A stretch of 64,000 bases of DNA from Gemmatimonadaceae bacterium. Lineage in GTDB: Bacteria > Gemmatimonadota > Gemmatimonadetes > Gemmatimonadales > Gemmatimonadaceae. A program made the translations under genes and the position numbers. Within the stretch, counting starts at the first letter, position 1, and each line of letters starts with the position of its first letter. Of this stretch, positions 18,010-27,059 are shown piece after piece. The notes beneath the pieces were generated by a model. The model had not been told where the DNA came from. It did not search any database and saw only the letters and a program-made list of their open reading frames with translations. The stretch lies in contig JALHNZ010000001.1 in the NCBI GenBank assembly GCA_022843265.1, positions 124,001 through 188,000 on the forward strand, given 5' to 3'.

Positions 18010-19212
18010 GTGACATCCTCGTCCGCTTCGTCCCCATCTGCCGATCGCAACACGGGAGCGCGTGGCACCTCAACGCCGGCGACCATCACCATTGCCGACG
18101 AGGGGAAACGGCTGCGTATGTGGACCCGCGTGCTGTTTGCGTCGATCTGGTTGATACCTGGCACGATCGCGGGATTTGCCGTCTGGTTCGCCGCGCGCGG
18201 CGCGCCGGGGGCGATTTCGCTCGGCGCCGCACTCGCCTGGCAGGTGTCATGTTGGATGGTGTGGGCGATCTGGTCACAGGCCATTCTGACACTGGTCGAT
18301 CGCGTGCCCCTGCGCGATGGCCGCGTGCGGGTGTGGCTGGCCACGCATTTATTTGCTTCTGGTGTGGTGATGGTCGCCAGCGCGATCATGATCGGCTGGC
18401 TGGACTGGCGCTTCACCCCATGGCGCGGTGTCATGCCGCAGTACGCCGATGTGTTTGTGCGCACCGCCGTGCGGCATCTCGATTTTCAGTTCATGATGTA
18501 CTGGGCCATACTTGGCGCCGCGTACATGGTGGAGTTCGTGCGCCGCTATCGTGAGCGCGATCGTGTCGCCACGGAACTCGAAGAGCGGTTGTCATTGCAA
18601 CAGTTGGAAGCGCTGCGCATGCAGCTGAATCCGCACTTTCTGTTCAATGCACTAAACTCGGTGACGGAGCTCATGGAAATGGATGTGCGTCAGGCGCAGC
18701 GCGCGCTGAGCTCGGTGAGCGATCTGTTGCGACTTTCGTTGCGCACGGCTGCATCGCCTACCATTCCGCTGTGGCGCGAGATCGAACTGGTGGAGCTGTA
18801 CCTGCAGGTGGCGCGCGTGCGCTACGGCGATGGCCTGTCCGTTGACATCGATGTGGATCCAGCCGCGGTGGATCTCGATGTGCCGAGCTTCGTGCTGCAA
18901 CCGTTGGTGGAGAATGCACTCAAGCACGGAATCTGGCCGGGACGCACCGGGCAGTCGGTTCAGGTGAGTGCACGAAGACTCGGCCCAATGCTCGAACTGC
19001 GCGTGGAAGACAATGGTCGCGGATTGGACGGACGCATTACGGACAGCGGACGATTTCTGGCGGCAACACCCAACGTGGATGGTCTCGGTATCGGTCTCAC
19101 GAACACGCGCACACGCCTGGCCATGTTGTACGGCGATCGATACGCATTCCGCATGACCAACTCCACCGGCGGTGGCTGCACCGTGGAGATCCGACTGCCT
19201 GTGCACGGGTAA
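18010..19212 (+). CDS. LytS-type sensor histidine kinase
   Basis: A 400-aa membrane kinase of the His_kinase (LytS/YehU) family starting with GTG at 18010. Four membrane helices occupy about residues 38-60, 70-92, 108-130 and 155-178. The phosphorylation site lies in RMQLNPHFLFNALNS near residue 208, followed by the ATPase boxes LQPLVENALKHGI, VEDNGRGLD and LGIGLTNTRTRLAMLY. It would phosphorylate the divergently encoded LytTR regulator. There is no extracytoplasmic sensing domain beyond the short loops, so the signal is probably sensed within the membrane or by a partner. Signal unknown. Confidence 0.92.
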   Translation: MTSSSASSPSADRNTGARGTSTPATITIADEGKRLRMWTRVLFASIWLIPGTIAGFAVWFAARGAPGAISLGAALAWQVSCWMVWAIWSQAILTLVDRVPLRDGRVRVWLATHLFASGVVMVASAIMIGWLDWRFTPWRGVMPQYADVFVRTAVRHLDFQFMMYWAILGAAYMVEFVRRYRERDRVATELEERLSLQQLEALRMQLNPHFLFNALNSVTELMEMDVRQAQRALSSVSDLLRLSLRTAASPTIPLWREIELVELYLQVARVRYGDGLSVDIDVDPAAVDLDVPSFVLQPLVENALKHGIWPGRTGQSVQVSARRLGPMLELRVEDNGRGLDGRITDSGRFLAATPNVDGLGIGLTNTRTRLAMLYGDRYAFRMTNSTGGGCTVEIRLPVHG

Positions 19213-19302
19213 CGCGCGCGGCGGTGGCTCAGAGATGCACCCGGATGCATTTGGTACCTCGCCGCGAGTGACAACACCGCCCGCGCTGGCTAACGTTCGC
19301 GT

Positions 19303-20238
19303 ATGCCACTGACCCGATCAACACCGCGCGTGCGCGCACGCCACACCACTGCGTTTGCACTTGTGATTGCGGCGCTGCTGCTCCCCTCTTCGATTTTTGC
19401 GTGGGGCGCCAAGGGCCATCGCATTGTTGGCGCGGTGGCGGCAGCATCGCTACCAGATTCCATGCCAGCCTTCTTCCGCGCGGCGGTTGATCAGCTCGCC
19501 TATCTCAACCCGGAGCCTGATCGCTGGAAGGCTCGCGCCGAGCGCGATCTCGATCCGGCGCTCGATGGGGCGTTCAACGCCGACCATTTTGTGGATCTCG
19601 AAATGGCAACGCCCGCGGTGCTGGCGGCTGCCCTCAAGGCACCGCATCGCTACGCCTACGCCGATACACTGCGCGCGGCGGGTGTCGACGCCGTGACGAT
19701 GGGATTCCTGCCGTTCGCCATGCTTGAGCTCACGCAGCGTTTGCGACAGGAGTTCCGCATGTGGCGGACCGCGCCCGACTCCGCAACCCGATCGTGGATT
19801 GAAGCGCGCATTTTGAATGATGCGGGCATTCTCGGGCATTACGTGGCCGACGCCGCGAATCCCGCGCACACCACGATTCACTACAACGGATGGGCCGGCG
19901 CAAATCCGAACGGGTACGCAACGGATCGCGCATTCCATGGTCGATTCGAAACCGCGTACGTACAAGCGCATATCGAGCAGACGGATGTCAAGCCACTTGT
20001 TCGCGCCGAGGCCGCGGTGCATCGCGATGTGCGCGCGGCGATCATCGCCTACATCAACGCGAGTAACGCGGAAGTCGAGCGGCTGTACGCGCTCGACAAG
20101 AATGACGCGTGGGGCATTGATTCGCGTTCCGCAGAGAACAAGCAGTTCACCGCCGCGCGGCTGGCCGCCGGTGCGAACATGCTGCGTGATCTCTGGTGGA
20201 CCGCGTGGGTGACAAGCGCGGGCTCGGCGCCGCAGTAG
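19303..20238 (+). CDS. Secreted S1/P1-family nuclease
   Basis: A 311-aa exported enzyme. The signal peptide ends at IFA, leaving a mature N-terminal Trp in WGAKGHRIVG; in this zinc-dependent family the N-terminal Trp and the nearby His are metal ligands. NADHFVDLE and GHYVADAANPAHTTIHY give further metal-binding His/Asp positions typical of S1/P1 nucleases and zinc phospholipases C. It probably degrades single-stranded nucleic acid (or phospholipid) outside the cytoplasmic membrane for phosphate or nucleoside recovery. It stands alone 90 bases after the kinase gene. Family assignment is firm; substrate choice is less so. Confidence 0.88.
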   Translation: MPLTRSTPRVRARHTTAFALVIAALLLPSSIFAWGAKGHRIVGAVAAASLPDSMPAFFRAAVDQLAYLNPEPDRWKARAERDLDPALDGAFNADHFVDLEMATPAVLAAALKAPHRYAYADTLRAAGVDAVTMGFLPFAMLELTQRLRQEFRMWRTAPDSATRSWIEARILNDAGILGHYVADAANPAHTTIHYNGWAGANPNGYATDRAFHGRFETAYVQAHIEQTDVKPLVRAEAAVHRDVRAAIIAYINASNAEVERLYALDKNDAWGIDSRSAENKQFTAARLAAGANMLRDLWWTAWVTSAGSAPQ

Positions 20239-20262
20239 TCGACCGCGTCGTAAGCGACCACG

Positions 20263-20760
20263 TTACAACCAGCGGCGTACGCGCTCACGGTAGGCGCGAT
20301 ATTCGTCGCCGAACAGCCGCTCGAGATACCGCTCTTCGCGCCCAATCACCGCCCACTGCAGCGCCGCGATGGTGAGCGGTAGCAAGACCAGCGCCCAGAC
20401 GTTCGGGCGGCCGAGAGCGTACGCGAGCTGGATGAGCAGGAACGCGAGATAGATGGGGTTGCGCGTGCACGCATACGGCCCAGCGGTTACGATGGCTCGC
20501 GTTTGTTTCCACGGCTCAACCGGTGTACGGGCTCGCCGAAACACCACAAACGCCCCAATCAGGAGCGCAATCGCCGCGAACAGCAGCCCCAGTGCGGCGA
20601 GCCAGCTCCATCGGAGCGCGTCCCACGGCGCGATGATGGGACGCACAGCGCGTGCAATCTCCGCGAGCACCACAACGAGTGCGGGAAACACAGGAGGCGG
20701 CGCCAGCACACCAGCGGTCACGCGTTTTTCGCGACCGCCGGTCACACACGCCCCCCACAC
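20263..20760 (-). CDS. Isoprenylcysteine/phospholipid methyltransferase-like membrane protein
   Basis: A 165-aa protein with about four membrane helices and the conserved C-terminal block of the ICMT/PEMT-like family: GPYACTRNPIYLAF (SAM-contacting loop), REERYLERLFGDEYRAY and a basic tail. Such enzymes use S-adenosylmethionine to methylate lipids or prenylated substrates at the membrane. The first codon is GTG at 20760, only three bases after the pilT stop, so it is probably cotranscribed with pilT. Substrate unknown; bacterial members are rarely characterised. Confidence 0.85.
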   Translation of the reverse strand: MWGACVTGGREKRVTAGVLAPPPVFPALVVVLAEIARAVRPIIAPWDALRWSWLAALGLLFAAIALLIGAFVVFRRARTPVEPWKQTRAIVTAGPYACTRNPIYLAFLLIQLAYALGRPNVWALVLLPLTIAALQWAVIGREERYLERLFGDEYRAYRERVRRWL

Positions 20761-20763
20761 GCG

Positions 20764-22347
20764 CTACGCACCAATCGCGTCACGCTGTCGCTGCATCACC
20801 GCCACATCAAAGCCCTTGGACTTGAGGCGTTCGGCGAGATTGCCTTTGTCGACCGCTTTCGTGTAGGCCTCCAGCGGATCCACTTCACCAGCATTCACCA
20901 GATCCATCAGCGCGTCGTTCAGCATGACCATACCGAGCCGCTTGTTGGTTTGAATGATGGACGGAATCTGTACCGTTTTTCCTTCGCGAATCAAATTGGA
21001 AATCGCGCTGTTTACGATCATGATTTCACGCGCCGCGATGCGGCCACCGCTGGTGCGCTTGAGCAGCGTCTGCGACACCACACCCTTCAGTGACTCGGCC
21101 AGCATCACGCGAATCTGCTCCTGACGGTCGGCGGGAAACTGATCAATGATTCGATCAACCGTACCGGCCGCCGTGGCCGTGTGCAGCGTACCGAACACCA
21201 GGTGGCCTGTCTCTGCCGTTTCAATGGCGATGGCCACGGTTTCAAGATCGCGCAACTCACCGACCAGCACAACGTCCGGGTCTTCGCGCAGCGCGGCGCG
21301 CAGAGCGCTCTTGAAGCTGGTGGTGTGCACCCCAACCTGCCGCTGCGTAATCAGGCACTGCTTGTTCTTGTGTACAAACTCAATCGGGTCTTCGATCGTA
21401 ATGATGTGATCATTTCGCGTGCGATTGATCAGATCAATCAGCGCGCACATGGTGGTGGATTTGCCCGAACCGGTGGGTCCGGTCACCAGCACCAGTCCCT
21501 TGCTCAGGTAGCACAGCTGTCGGACTTCCGGGCTGATGCCCATCTCGTCAACCGTAACAGTATCTGACGAAATGGTGCGCAGCACGGCGGCCGTGCCTTT
21601 TCGATCCTTCAGCGCGTTGGCGCGAAAGCGCGAAACACCTTCGATTTCGTACGCAAAGTCTGTGTCTGACAACTCGGCGAACTCGGCCTCGTTTTTGGGC
21701 GGCATGGCGGCCGTCACCATGGCGGTGAGTCGTGCGTCGTCGAGCGGCGGCTCGCCTGCCATGCGCTCAAGATCGCCACGCCGCCGCAGCACCGGCGGTT
21801 CGCCCACGCGCAAATGCAAATCGGCGGCGCCTACTTCCACCTGCTTGCGAAGCAAGCGTTCGAGCTCGGCGAGGGCGAGCGCACGCGTGGCGAACGGGCC
21901 CCACGAGTGGTCGGAAATGCGACGCGCGGGGTGCTGCACTGGCGACGGGGCGGCGACGGCATCAGAGGCGCGAAGCACGGGCTCTTGCATCAGGGCATCC
22001 GACGAAAGAGGGGTGGGCAGAGCCGGCGCGCCGCGCGGGGTGTCGCTGCGGCGACGAGCGAGCACCACTTCGAGGGGCTGGGTTGCATCGGCTGGCCCAG
22101 CAACGGCCACCGTGACACCGCGACCATCGGCCAGTGAAAACTCTGTGGGCCACGGTACGTCATTGCCGCTCGTGTGGTCGAGCATTCGGAGAATCTGCTC
22201 GCGACCGAGCACATCGCGACTCACCGGGAACGACTTGTCGCCTTTGCGCAGCTGTACAGGATCGCCCTCGCGCAGCAGGACGTCGTCCATACCGCGATCG
22301 TGCAGAACCTGGAGGATTGTTTCGAGCGAAGCGGTCAAGCGTGTCAT
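20764..22347 (-). CDS. pilT: PilT-like retraction ATPase with extra N-terminal domain
   Basis: Hexameric type IV pilus ATPase of 527 aa from the ATG at 22347 (AGGAC Shine-Dalgarno); normal PilT is about 345 aa. The C-terminal 365 residues are canonical: ADLHLRVGEPPVLRRRGDLE, Walker A GPTGSGKSTT near 289, Asp box, VVLVGELRDLET, His box GHLVFGTLHT, and AIRE-type motif GGRIAAREIMIVN. The first 100 residues (DVLLREGDPVQLRKGDKSF, REQILRML) look like a degenerate second copy of the PilT N-terminal domain, joined by a Pro/Ala-rich linker. The core would power pilus retraction; the extra domain is unusual. The only other pilus gene seen is the prepilin at the right edge. Confidence 0.92.
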   Translation of the reverse strand: MTRLTASLETILQVLHDRGMDDVLLREGDPVQLRKGDKSFPVSRDVLGREQILRMLDHTSGNDVPWPTEFSLADGRGVTVAVAGPADATQPLEVVLARRRSDTPRGAPALPTPLSSDALMQEPVLRASDAVAAPSPVQHPARRISDHSWGPFATRALALAELERLLRKQVEVGAADLHLRVGEPPVLRRRGDLERMAGEPPLDDARLTAMVTAAMPPKNEAEFAELSDTDFAYEIEGVSRFRANALKDRKGTAAVLRTISSDTVTVDEMGISPEVRQLCYLSKGLVLVTGPTGSGKSTTMCALIDLINRTRNDHIITIEDPIEFVHKNKQCLITQRQVGVHTTSFKSALRAALREDPDVVLVGELRDLETVAIAIETAETGHLVFGTLHTATAAGTVDRIIDQFPADRQEQIRVMLAESLKGVVSQTLLKRTSGGRIAAREIMIVNSAISNLIREGKTVQIPSIIQTNKRLGMVMLNDALMDLVNAGEVDPLEAYTKAVDKGNLAERLKSKGFDVAVMQRQRDAIGA

Positions 22348-22500
22348 TGCGTCCTGAGAGTAGAAGTCACACGGGGGACGCAAGGCGAGGGGCTGGCGTC
22401 ACACTCTTGGCCTGGTGCTCGGCACGGCCGTCACAGAATGGGCGCTTTGGCGTCAGCATTCTGGCACAGGGCGCAGGGTGTGATGGTCCGCGCCGGAGGG

Positions 22501-22534
22501 AAAACGCAACAGGGCCCGGTTTTCACCGGGCCCT
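22501..22534 (-). terminator. Terminator downstream of tRNA-Ile
   Basis: A perfect 10-base-pair stem (AGGGCCCGGT / ACCGGGCCCT) with a four-base loop at 22511-22534 is followed on the minus strand by GTTGCGTTTT. It lies 60 bases past the 3' end of the minus-strand tRNA-Ile and before pilT, so it would end the tRNA transcript. Confidence 0.7.
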
Positions 22535-22594
22535 GAGGCAACACCATACGACATCGATTTTTGGGCGAACGCGAACAGCGGCAGATGTCGGGTA

Positions 22595-22668
<74 letters not shown>

Positions 22669-22718
22669 GGCACCAGGTCCAGCACCGCAATAACAACGCG
22701 TTGCCGGACAGAACGATA

Positions 22719-22747
22719 ACGGTAACGGCCTGACGCCCCGTCGTCAA
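22719..22747 (-). promoter_or_regulatory. Candidate promoter of tRNA-Ile
   Basis: On the minus strand TTGACG (22747-22742), a 17-base spacer and TACCGT (22724-22719) make a reasonable sigma70-like promoter, placing a start about 44 bases upstream of the tRNA. It lies between the poly-Asp gene stop and the tRNA. The match is moderate. Confidence 0.42.
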
Positions 22748-22777
22748 CAAAGCGAGATCGACGGAGCGTCCGAAAGA

Positions 22778-23155
22778 TCAATCTTCGTCGACTGGACGGC
22801 CGGGACGATCATCCTCATCGTCGTCGACGTCGTAGTCATCGTCGAGATCGACAAAGAGATCATCCTCTTCGTCTTCGTCATCGTCGTCATCATCATCATC
22901 ATCCAGATCGTCGTCGTCGTCATCGTCGTCGAGATCATCATCGTCCAGATCGTCGTCCAGATCGTCGTCGTCATCATCGAGATCATCGTCATCATCGAAA
23001 TCGACGTCGTCATCTTCCTCGATCTGATCTTCTTCATCATCGTCGAGCGCAGCAAACGCGACAGCACTGCCGGCCACGAGCGGGTGTGTCAAGCGGAACG
23101 CAGCATCTTCATCATTCGATGCATCCCACGACCACGACCCGAACAGCTCCTGCAT
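22778..23155 (-). CDS. Poly-aspartate low-complexity acidic protein
   Basis: A 125-aa protein from the ATG at 23155, with GGAGA about nine bases upstream. After a normal-looking first 38 residues (MQELFGSWSWDASNDEDAAF, HPLVAGSAVAFAALDDDEED) the rest is almost entirely Asp/Glu, broken by single Leu, Phe or Val residues at intervals of 4-9, and ends RPGRPVDED. The run is coded by near-repetitive GAC/GAT triplets. It must be disordered and highly negative, so metal (calcium) binding, nucleic-acid mimicry or chaperoning of basic proteins are possible. No family is recognised. The Asp-rich frame is the only sensible one here: the antisense reading is Ser/Thr/Met-rich. Confidence 0.72.
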   Translation of the reverse strand: MQELFGSWSWDASNDEDAAFRLTHPLVAGSAVAFAALDDDEEDQIEEDDDVDFDDDDDLDDDDDDLDDDLDDDDLDDDDDDDDLDDDDDDDDDEDEEDDLFVDLDDDYDVDDDEDDRPGRPVDED

Positions 23156-23329
23156 GAGCGGATTCTCCAGAAGAGTGACAAAACACGGACATGCACAGCG
23201 CACCAGAAGCGGACGCTGCTTGTCCATCCTGCACCTGCTGGGGCGGTGGCGCAATGCCCCATGCGAGGCGCCGAGGGGGAGTATCGACAGATGCAGTGCG
23301 GGCCGCAACTACCCGACGGAGAAATGATG

Positions 23330-23769
23330 CAGGCTGAGCGATTTCGTGCCGGTGTTTTTTCCAGGGACGGCGAAGGGAATCCATTGATTTGGTGCGCGGC
23401 GACACACTCGCGCCGACATCTCGTCCGGCCGTTGCATACGGCGCGTCCACCGGTGCACCACCGAACGGCCAGTCCGCACTGGCGCGGGCAAAAACCGGTC
23501 GTGGCTGTGCGTACGCACGATGCGATGTACACCGCTTCGCCATTGACCACATTGGCGAGCTCCGCGCGAATCGCCGGAGCCCCCTGCCCCTACACCTTTC
23601 GTCCGTACGGCACACTACGCGAGAGAAAATCGAAGTACGACACCATCGCGCGCATCTGCTCACTGTCACTTGGCAACGCACGACCCGCGAGACTTCGCTC
23701 AAAACGATCTTTTACGCGATCTTCAGTTGGATTGATCACCGCGTTGCGCGTGCGATACCGAGGAAAGCG
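23330..23769 (-). pseudogene. Decayed TsdA/SoxA-type cytochrome c gene remnant
   Basis: Reading down the minus strand from about 23769, RFPRYRTRNAVINPTEDRVK is followed by DRFERSLAGRALPSDSEQMR and AMVSYFDFLSRSVPYGRKV. This matches the conserved region of thiosulfate-dehydrogenase (TsdA)/SoxA-like cytochromes just before the second haem. A TAG at 23592-23590 then interrupts the frame where a sense codon is expected. The same frame continues GQGAPAIRAELANVVNGEAV, YIASCVR, where a CxxCH haem motif should follow, but the site reads CVRT with an AGCCAC one base away in another frame: a frameshift plus Cys-to-Ser change. The N-terminal half with the first CxxCH is missing. The gene is therefore dead. 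The rest of 23156-23892 shows no other gene. Confidence 0.68.
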
Positions 23770-23892
23770 TGCGCGCCGCGAGCGTGAGCAGCAGCCCAGG
23801 CGATCGCGCGCGCTTGGAACCTTGGGAACACCTTCACCGCAGCGGGTACCAGCCTCAGAACCACGATTCGACCCCATTTCAGGTAGGCACCA

Positions 23893-24966
23893 GTGCAACA
23901 CACACCCGTTCTACCCGCGCGATCGCCGAGCGCATCGCGCTGGCGGCCAGCGGCCGTGCTCGCTTCCGGCGTGATGGCTTGGATGGTGTTCACTGCTTCG
24001 ACGGCATACGCGCAAACAGACTCGACCGCTACCGTGCGAGGCACAGTCAAGACAGCGACAGGCGCACCAGTTGCCGATGCCCTGGTGCTCATTGAGCAGG
24101 GCGGCGTCACGGTTTCTCGTGCCCGCACGCTCGATGCGGGTCACTTTGCGCTCCCGCGGCTTGTGCCAGGCACCTACACGCTGGTGGTGAAACGTCTGGG
24201 GTACACCAGCGATCGCCAGGAGCTGACGGCTGGGCGCGGCGTCACCCGTGTCGTCAGCGAACTGACCGAGTTGCCCCGAGTACTTGCCAGCGCGTCCAGC
24301 GAGGCGGCGGCGACCGGAGTTGGCGGAGTCGTGGGAGACTTCTCCCGTATGGAACCGCTCGACGGCGTGAAAATCTCCCTGGTGGGCGGCGATGAGCCGG
24401 TCCACACCGACATCGATGGCCGCTTCGTGGTGCCCACCAAATTCCCCGGTCCCGGCGCCATTCGCGTGGAGCGCGAAGGCTTCGCGCCTCGGCTGATTTC
24501 GTACTCGGTTGACGACGGCGATCGCGTGGAGCTGAGCGTGCTGCTCGACAGCGGAAAAGTATCGGAGAACAGCAAGTGGGTGTGGCGAGATCTTGATCTG
24601 CGCGCGAAGTGGCGTACGCCACGTACCGTGCGCGTGCCGCGTTCGGAGTTGGTGGCATCGGAGTCCACCAACCTGCTCGTCGCGCTCGAACAAGCGTCGA
24701 GCGTGCAAAAGAGCGGGTTGATCCTCACGCGGGTGGCGTGCGTGTTTGTTAATGGACAACCGCGACCGGGCTTTCCTATTGACGCGATCCGTGCGGACAA
24801 GGTGGAGTTTGTAGAAGCGTACGCAGCGCGCACGGATCTGTCGCGTACGCTGGCGCAACGTTGGCCACCCAATGGCATCTGCGGTGCACCGGGTGGAGAC
24901 ATCGCGGCGCGGCGCGCAATTGAGACGGGACAAGGCGTGCAGTATCTCGCCGTGTGGTTGCGATAA
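23893..24966 (+). CDS. Carboxypeptidase-regulatory-like periplasmic protein
   Basis: A 357-aa exported protein starting with GTG at 23893 (AGGTAGG just upstream) and a signal peptide ending at AYAQ. The first carboxypeptidase-regulatory-like domain covers about residues 46-125 (ATVRGTVKTATGAPVADALV, LPRLVPGTYTLVVKRLGY). A second, shorter sandwich is at about 140-220 (LDGVKISLVGGDE, HTDIDGRFVVPT). The C-terminal part (VFVNGQPRPGFPIDAIRADK, VEFVEAY) resembles the plug-like tail found in TonB-receptor-related proteins, but there is no barrel. It is probably a periplasmic or surface binding protein. It is followed by a strong terminator, so it is its own unit. Confidence 0.85.
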   Translation: MQHTPVLPARSPSASRWRPAAVLASGVMAWMVFTASTAYAQTDSTATVRGTVKTATGAPVADALVLIEQGGVTVSRARTLDAGHFALPRLVPGTYTLVVKRLGYTSDRQELTAGRGVTRVVSELTELPRVLASASSEAAATGVGGVVGDFSRMEPLDGVKISLVGGDEPVHTDIDGRFVVPTKFPGPGAIRVEREGFAPRLISYSVDDGDRVELSVLLDSGKVSENSKWVWRDLDLRAKWRTPRTVRVPRSELVASESTNLLVALEQASSVQKSGLILTRVACVFVNGQPRPGFPIDAIRADKVEFVEAYAARTDLSRTLAQRWPPNGICGAPGGDIAARRAIETGQGVQYLAVWLR

Positions 24967-24989
24967 CACCCGCTGCACGCACGAAAGAA

Positions 24990-25030
24990 AAGCGCGGCGC
25001 ACTCGTAGGGAGTGCGCCGCGCTTCTTTTT
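24990..25030 (+). terminator. Rho-independent terminator
   Basis: A perfect 15-base-pair stem (AAGCGCGGCGCACTC at 24990-25004 with GAGTGCGCCGCGCTT at 25010-25024), loop GTAGG, then CTTTTT. It ends the carboxypeptidase-regulatory-like gene 24 bases after its stop. The A-rich GAAAGAAA on the other side gives U-rich RNA on the minus strand, so it may also stop typA transcripts. Confidence 0.88.
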
Positions 25031-25039
25031 GCAATCTAC

Positions 25040-25099
25040 GCGTGACGCGCGATTGCGTGACGCGAGATTGCGTGACGCGAGATTGCGTGACGAGAGATC
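25040..25099. repeat. 15-base tandem repeat beside typA 3' end
   Basis: Four head-to-tail copies of a 15-base unit (GCGTGACGCGAGATT; starts 25040, 25055, 25070, 25085) with one or two changes in the outer copies. A fifth, more diverged copy (25100-25114) runs into the last codons and stop of typA. It probably arose by duplication of the typA tail. There are no spacers, so it is not a CRISPR array. Confidence 0.85.
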
Positions 25100-25102
25100 G
25101 CT

Positions 25103-26932
25103 TTACGCGCGATCGCGCTTGGCTTCGCGATTCGTACGCTTGCGGTCGCTGGCGAGCAGCGTGCGCTTGCGCAAACGAATGCTCTGCGGCGTGATCTCAA
25201 TGAGCTCATCTTCTTCGATGTACTCAAGCGCCGACTCAAGCGTGAGAATGCGGGGCGGCTCAAGGATCATCGCTTCGTCCGACGACTTGCTGCGCATGTT
25301 CGTGAGCTTCTTTTCTTTGGTGGGATTCACGTCCATGTCGCCCGGACGCGCGTTCTCACCAATGATCATGCCCTCGTACACGGCCGCGCCCGGATCCACG
25401 AACAACACCGAGCGTTCCGCGAGACTCCACAGGGCGAACGCCACCGTGACACCGTGCTCCATGGAGACGAGCGTGCCGCGCATACGTCCTGCCAATGGAC
25501 CCGCCCACTCCCCGTACTCCAGGAACCGGTGATGCATGAGGCCGGTGCCACGCGTATCGGTCAGAAACTCGGAGCGATATCCGAACAGACCACGCGCTGG
25601 AATCTTGTACTGCAAGCGCACGAGGCCCTGACCGGGATTACGCATCTCGATCATTTCGGCTTTGCGCGGTCCAAGCTTTTCGAACACCACACCCATGTAC
25701 TCTTCGGGCACGTCGATCGACAGCTCTTCGTACGGCTCAAGCTTCTGACCGTTGTCGCCTTCGCGCAAAATCACCTTGGGGCGTGACACCTGAAACTCGA
25801 AGCCTTCGCGACGCATGGTTTCCATGAGAATGGAAAGATGCAGTTCGCCGCGGCCGGCAACGCTCCAGGTATCCGTCGCGTCGGTCTCTTCCACACGCAG
25901 TGCAACGTTGCGTTCGAGCTCCTTGAACAAACGCTCACGCAGCTGACGCGACGTGACGAACTTGCCTTCCTTGCCCGCGAACGGTGAGTTGTTCACGAGG
26001 AAGTCCACGGAAATCGTGGGCTCTTCGACGGTGATGCCTTCCAGACGATCGGGGAACCCCGGATCGGTGACCGTGTCACCAATGTCGACGCCTTCGAGTC
26101 CGGCCAGACACACAATCTCGCCGGCACCCGCCGAATCGGTTTCCACGCGCTCAAGACCCGAGAAACCGAAGAGCTTGGTCACGCGCGACTGCTCAGGCTT
26201 TTTCGTGGTATCCATGGAGTTGAGCAGCACCTGCTCGCCCACTTTAACCGTGCCACGCTCGATACGACCAATCGCGATACGACCAACGAACGCGTTGTAG
26301 TCGATCGTGGACACCAGCATCTGGAACGGCCCGGTGCGATCGCTCGGCGGTGGCGGCACCATCTTCACAATCGTTTCGAACAGCGGCGTGAGATCCTGTA
26401 GCGGCTGATCGAGTTCCATCGTGGCCGTACCGTCGCGACCTGAGCCGTAGACCGTCACGAAGTCCAGCTGCTGATCATTCGCTTCGAGTTCGATGAAGAG
26501 CGATAGCACTTCGTCGTGCACACGGTGCGGATCCGCACCGGGGCGGTCGATCTTGTTGATCATCACGATCGGCGTGCGACCAAGCTCGAGCGCCTTGCGC
26601 AGCACGAAGCGCGTCTGCGGCATCGGACCATCGAACGCATCGACTACGAGCAACACGGCGTCGACCATGCGCAGAATGCGCTCAACCTCGCCACCAAAAT
26701 CGGCGTGGCCCGGTGTGTCGACAATGTTGATTTTCGTGTCGCGCCACACGACGGAGGTGTTCTTGGCCAGGATCGTAATGCCACGCTCTTTTTCGAGCGC
26801 GTTCGAGTCCATGACACGTTCTTCAACGACCTGGTTGTCTCGAAAGGCACCAGCCTGGCGCAGCAATTTGTCGACAAGGGTGGTCTTCCCGTGGTCGACG
26901 TGCGCGACGATTGCGATATTGCGAATTTCCAT
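25103..26932 (-). CDS. typA: Ribosome-associated GTPase TypA/BipA
   Basis: A translational GTPase of 609 aa from the ATG at 26932, the normal start ([20 protein letters not shown]). It has G1 AHVDHGKT at 10-17, the switch [15 protein letters not shown]4 NKIDRPGA, and the BipA-specific C-terminal region ([48 protein letters not shown]). It binds 70S ribosomes and helps assembly and stress adaptation. The basic tail [20 protein letters not shown] ends in the tandem repeat region. It is transcribed away from the small gene at 27060. The longer frame to 27037 lacks support. Confidence 0.97.
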   Translation of the reverse strand: MEIRNIAIVAHVDHGKTTLVDKLLRQAGAFRDNQVVEERVMDSNALEKERGITILAKNTSVVWRDTKINIVDTPGHADFGGEVERILRMVDAVLLVVDAFDGPMPQTRFVLRKALELGRTPIVMINKIDRPGADPHRVHDEVLSLFIELEANDQQLDFVTVYGSGRDGTATMELDQPLQDLTPLFETIVKMVPPPPSDRTGPFQMLVSTIDYNAFVGRIAIGRIERGTVKVGEQVLLNSMDTTKKPEQSRVTKLFGFSGLERVETDSAGAGEIVCLAGLEGVDIGDTVTDPGFPDRLEGITVEEPTISVDFLVNNSPFAGKEGKFVTSRQLRERLFKELERNVALRVEETDATDTWSVAGRGELHLSILMETMRREGFEFQVSRPKVILREGDNGQKLEPYEELSIDVPEEYMGVVFEKLGPRKAEMIEMRNPGQGLVRLQYKIPARGLFGYRSEFLTDTRGTGLMHHRFLEYGEWAGPLAGRMRGTLVSMEHGVTVAFALWSLAERSVLFVDPGAAVYEGMIIGENARPGDMDVNPTKEKKLTNMRSKSSDEAMILEPPRILTLESALEYIEEDELIEITPQSIRLRKRTLLASDRKRTNREAKRDRA

Positions 26933-27059
26933 AGCCTTAATTGATAACCTACCCAGTGGTCGGGTGGCAGTGGGGGGCCTCTTGTGTAACGGTCGTGCTT
27001 GCGAAGCCAGCCAGCGAGTCGTAGCGTGAAGTACCACTCGTCTTCATGGAGGATTTCCG

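Noticed and set aside
22744-23067. Met/Ser/Thr-rich frame overlapping the poly-Asp gene
   Set aside because: It is a shifted reading of the GAC/GAT repeats without a plausible start or ribosome-binding site.
23911-25002. 363-aa open frame on the minus strand
   Set aside because: Antisense to the carboxypeptidase-regulatory-like gene, which has a signal peptide, ribosome-binding site and terminator in the right places.
25040-25114. Short repeats considered as a CRISPR array
   Set aside because: The 15-base units are contiguous, with no spacers, and no cas genes are present.
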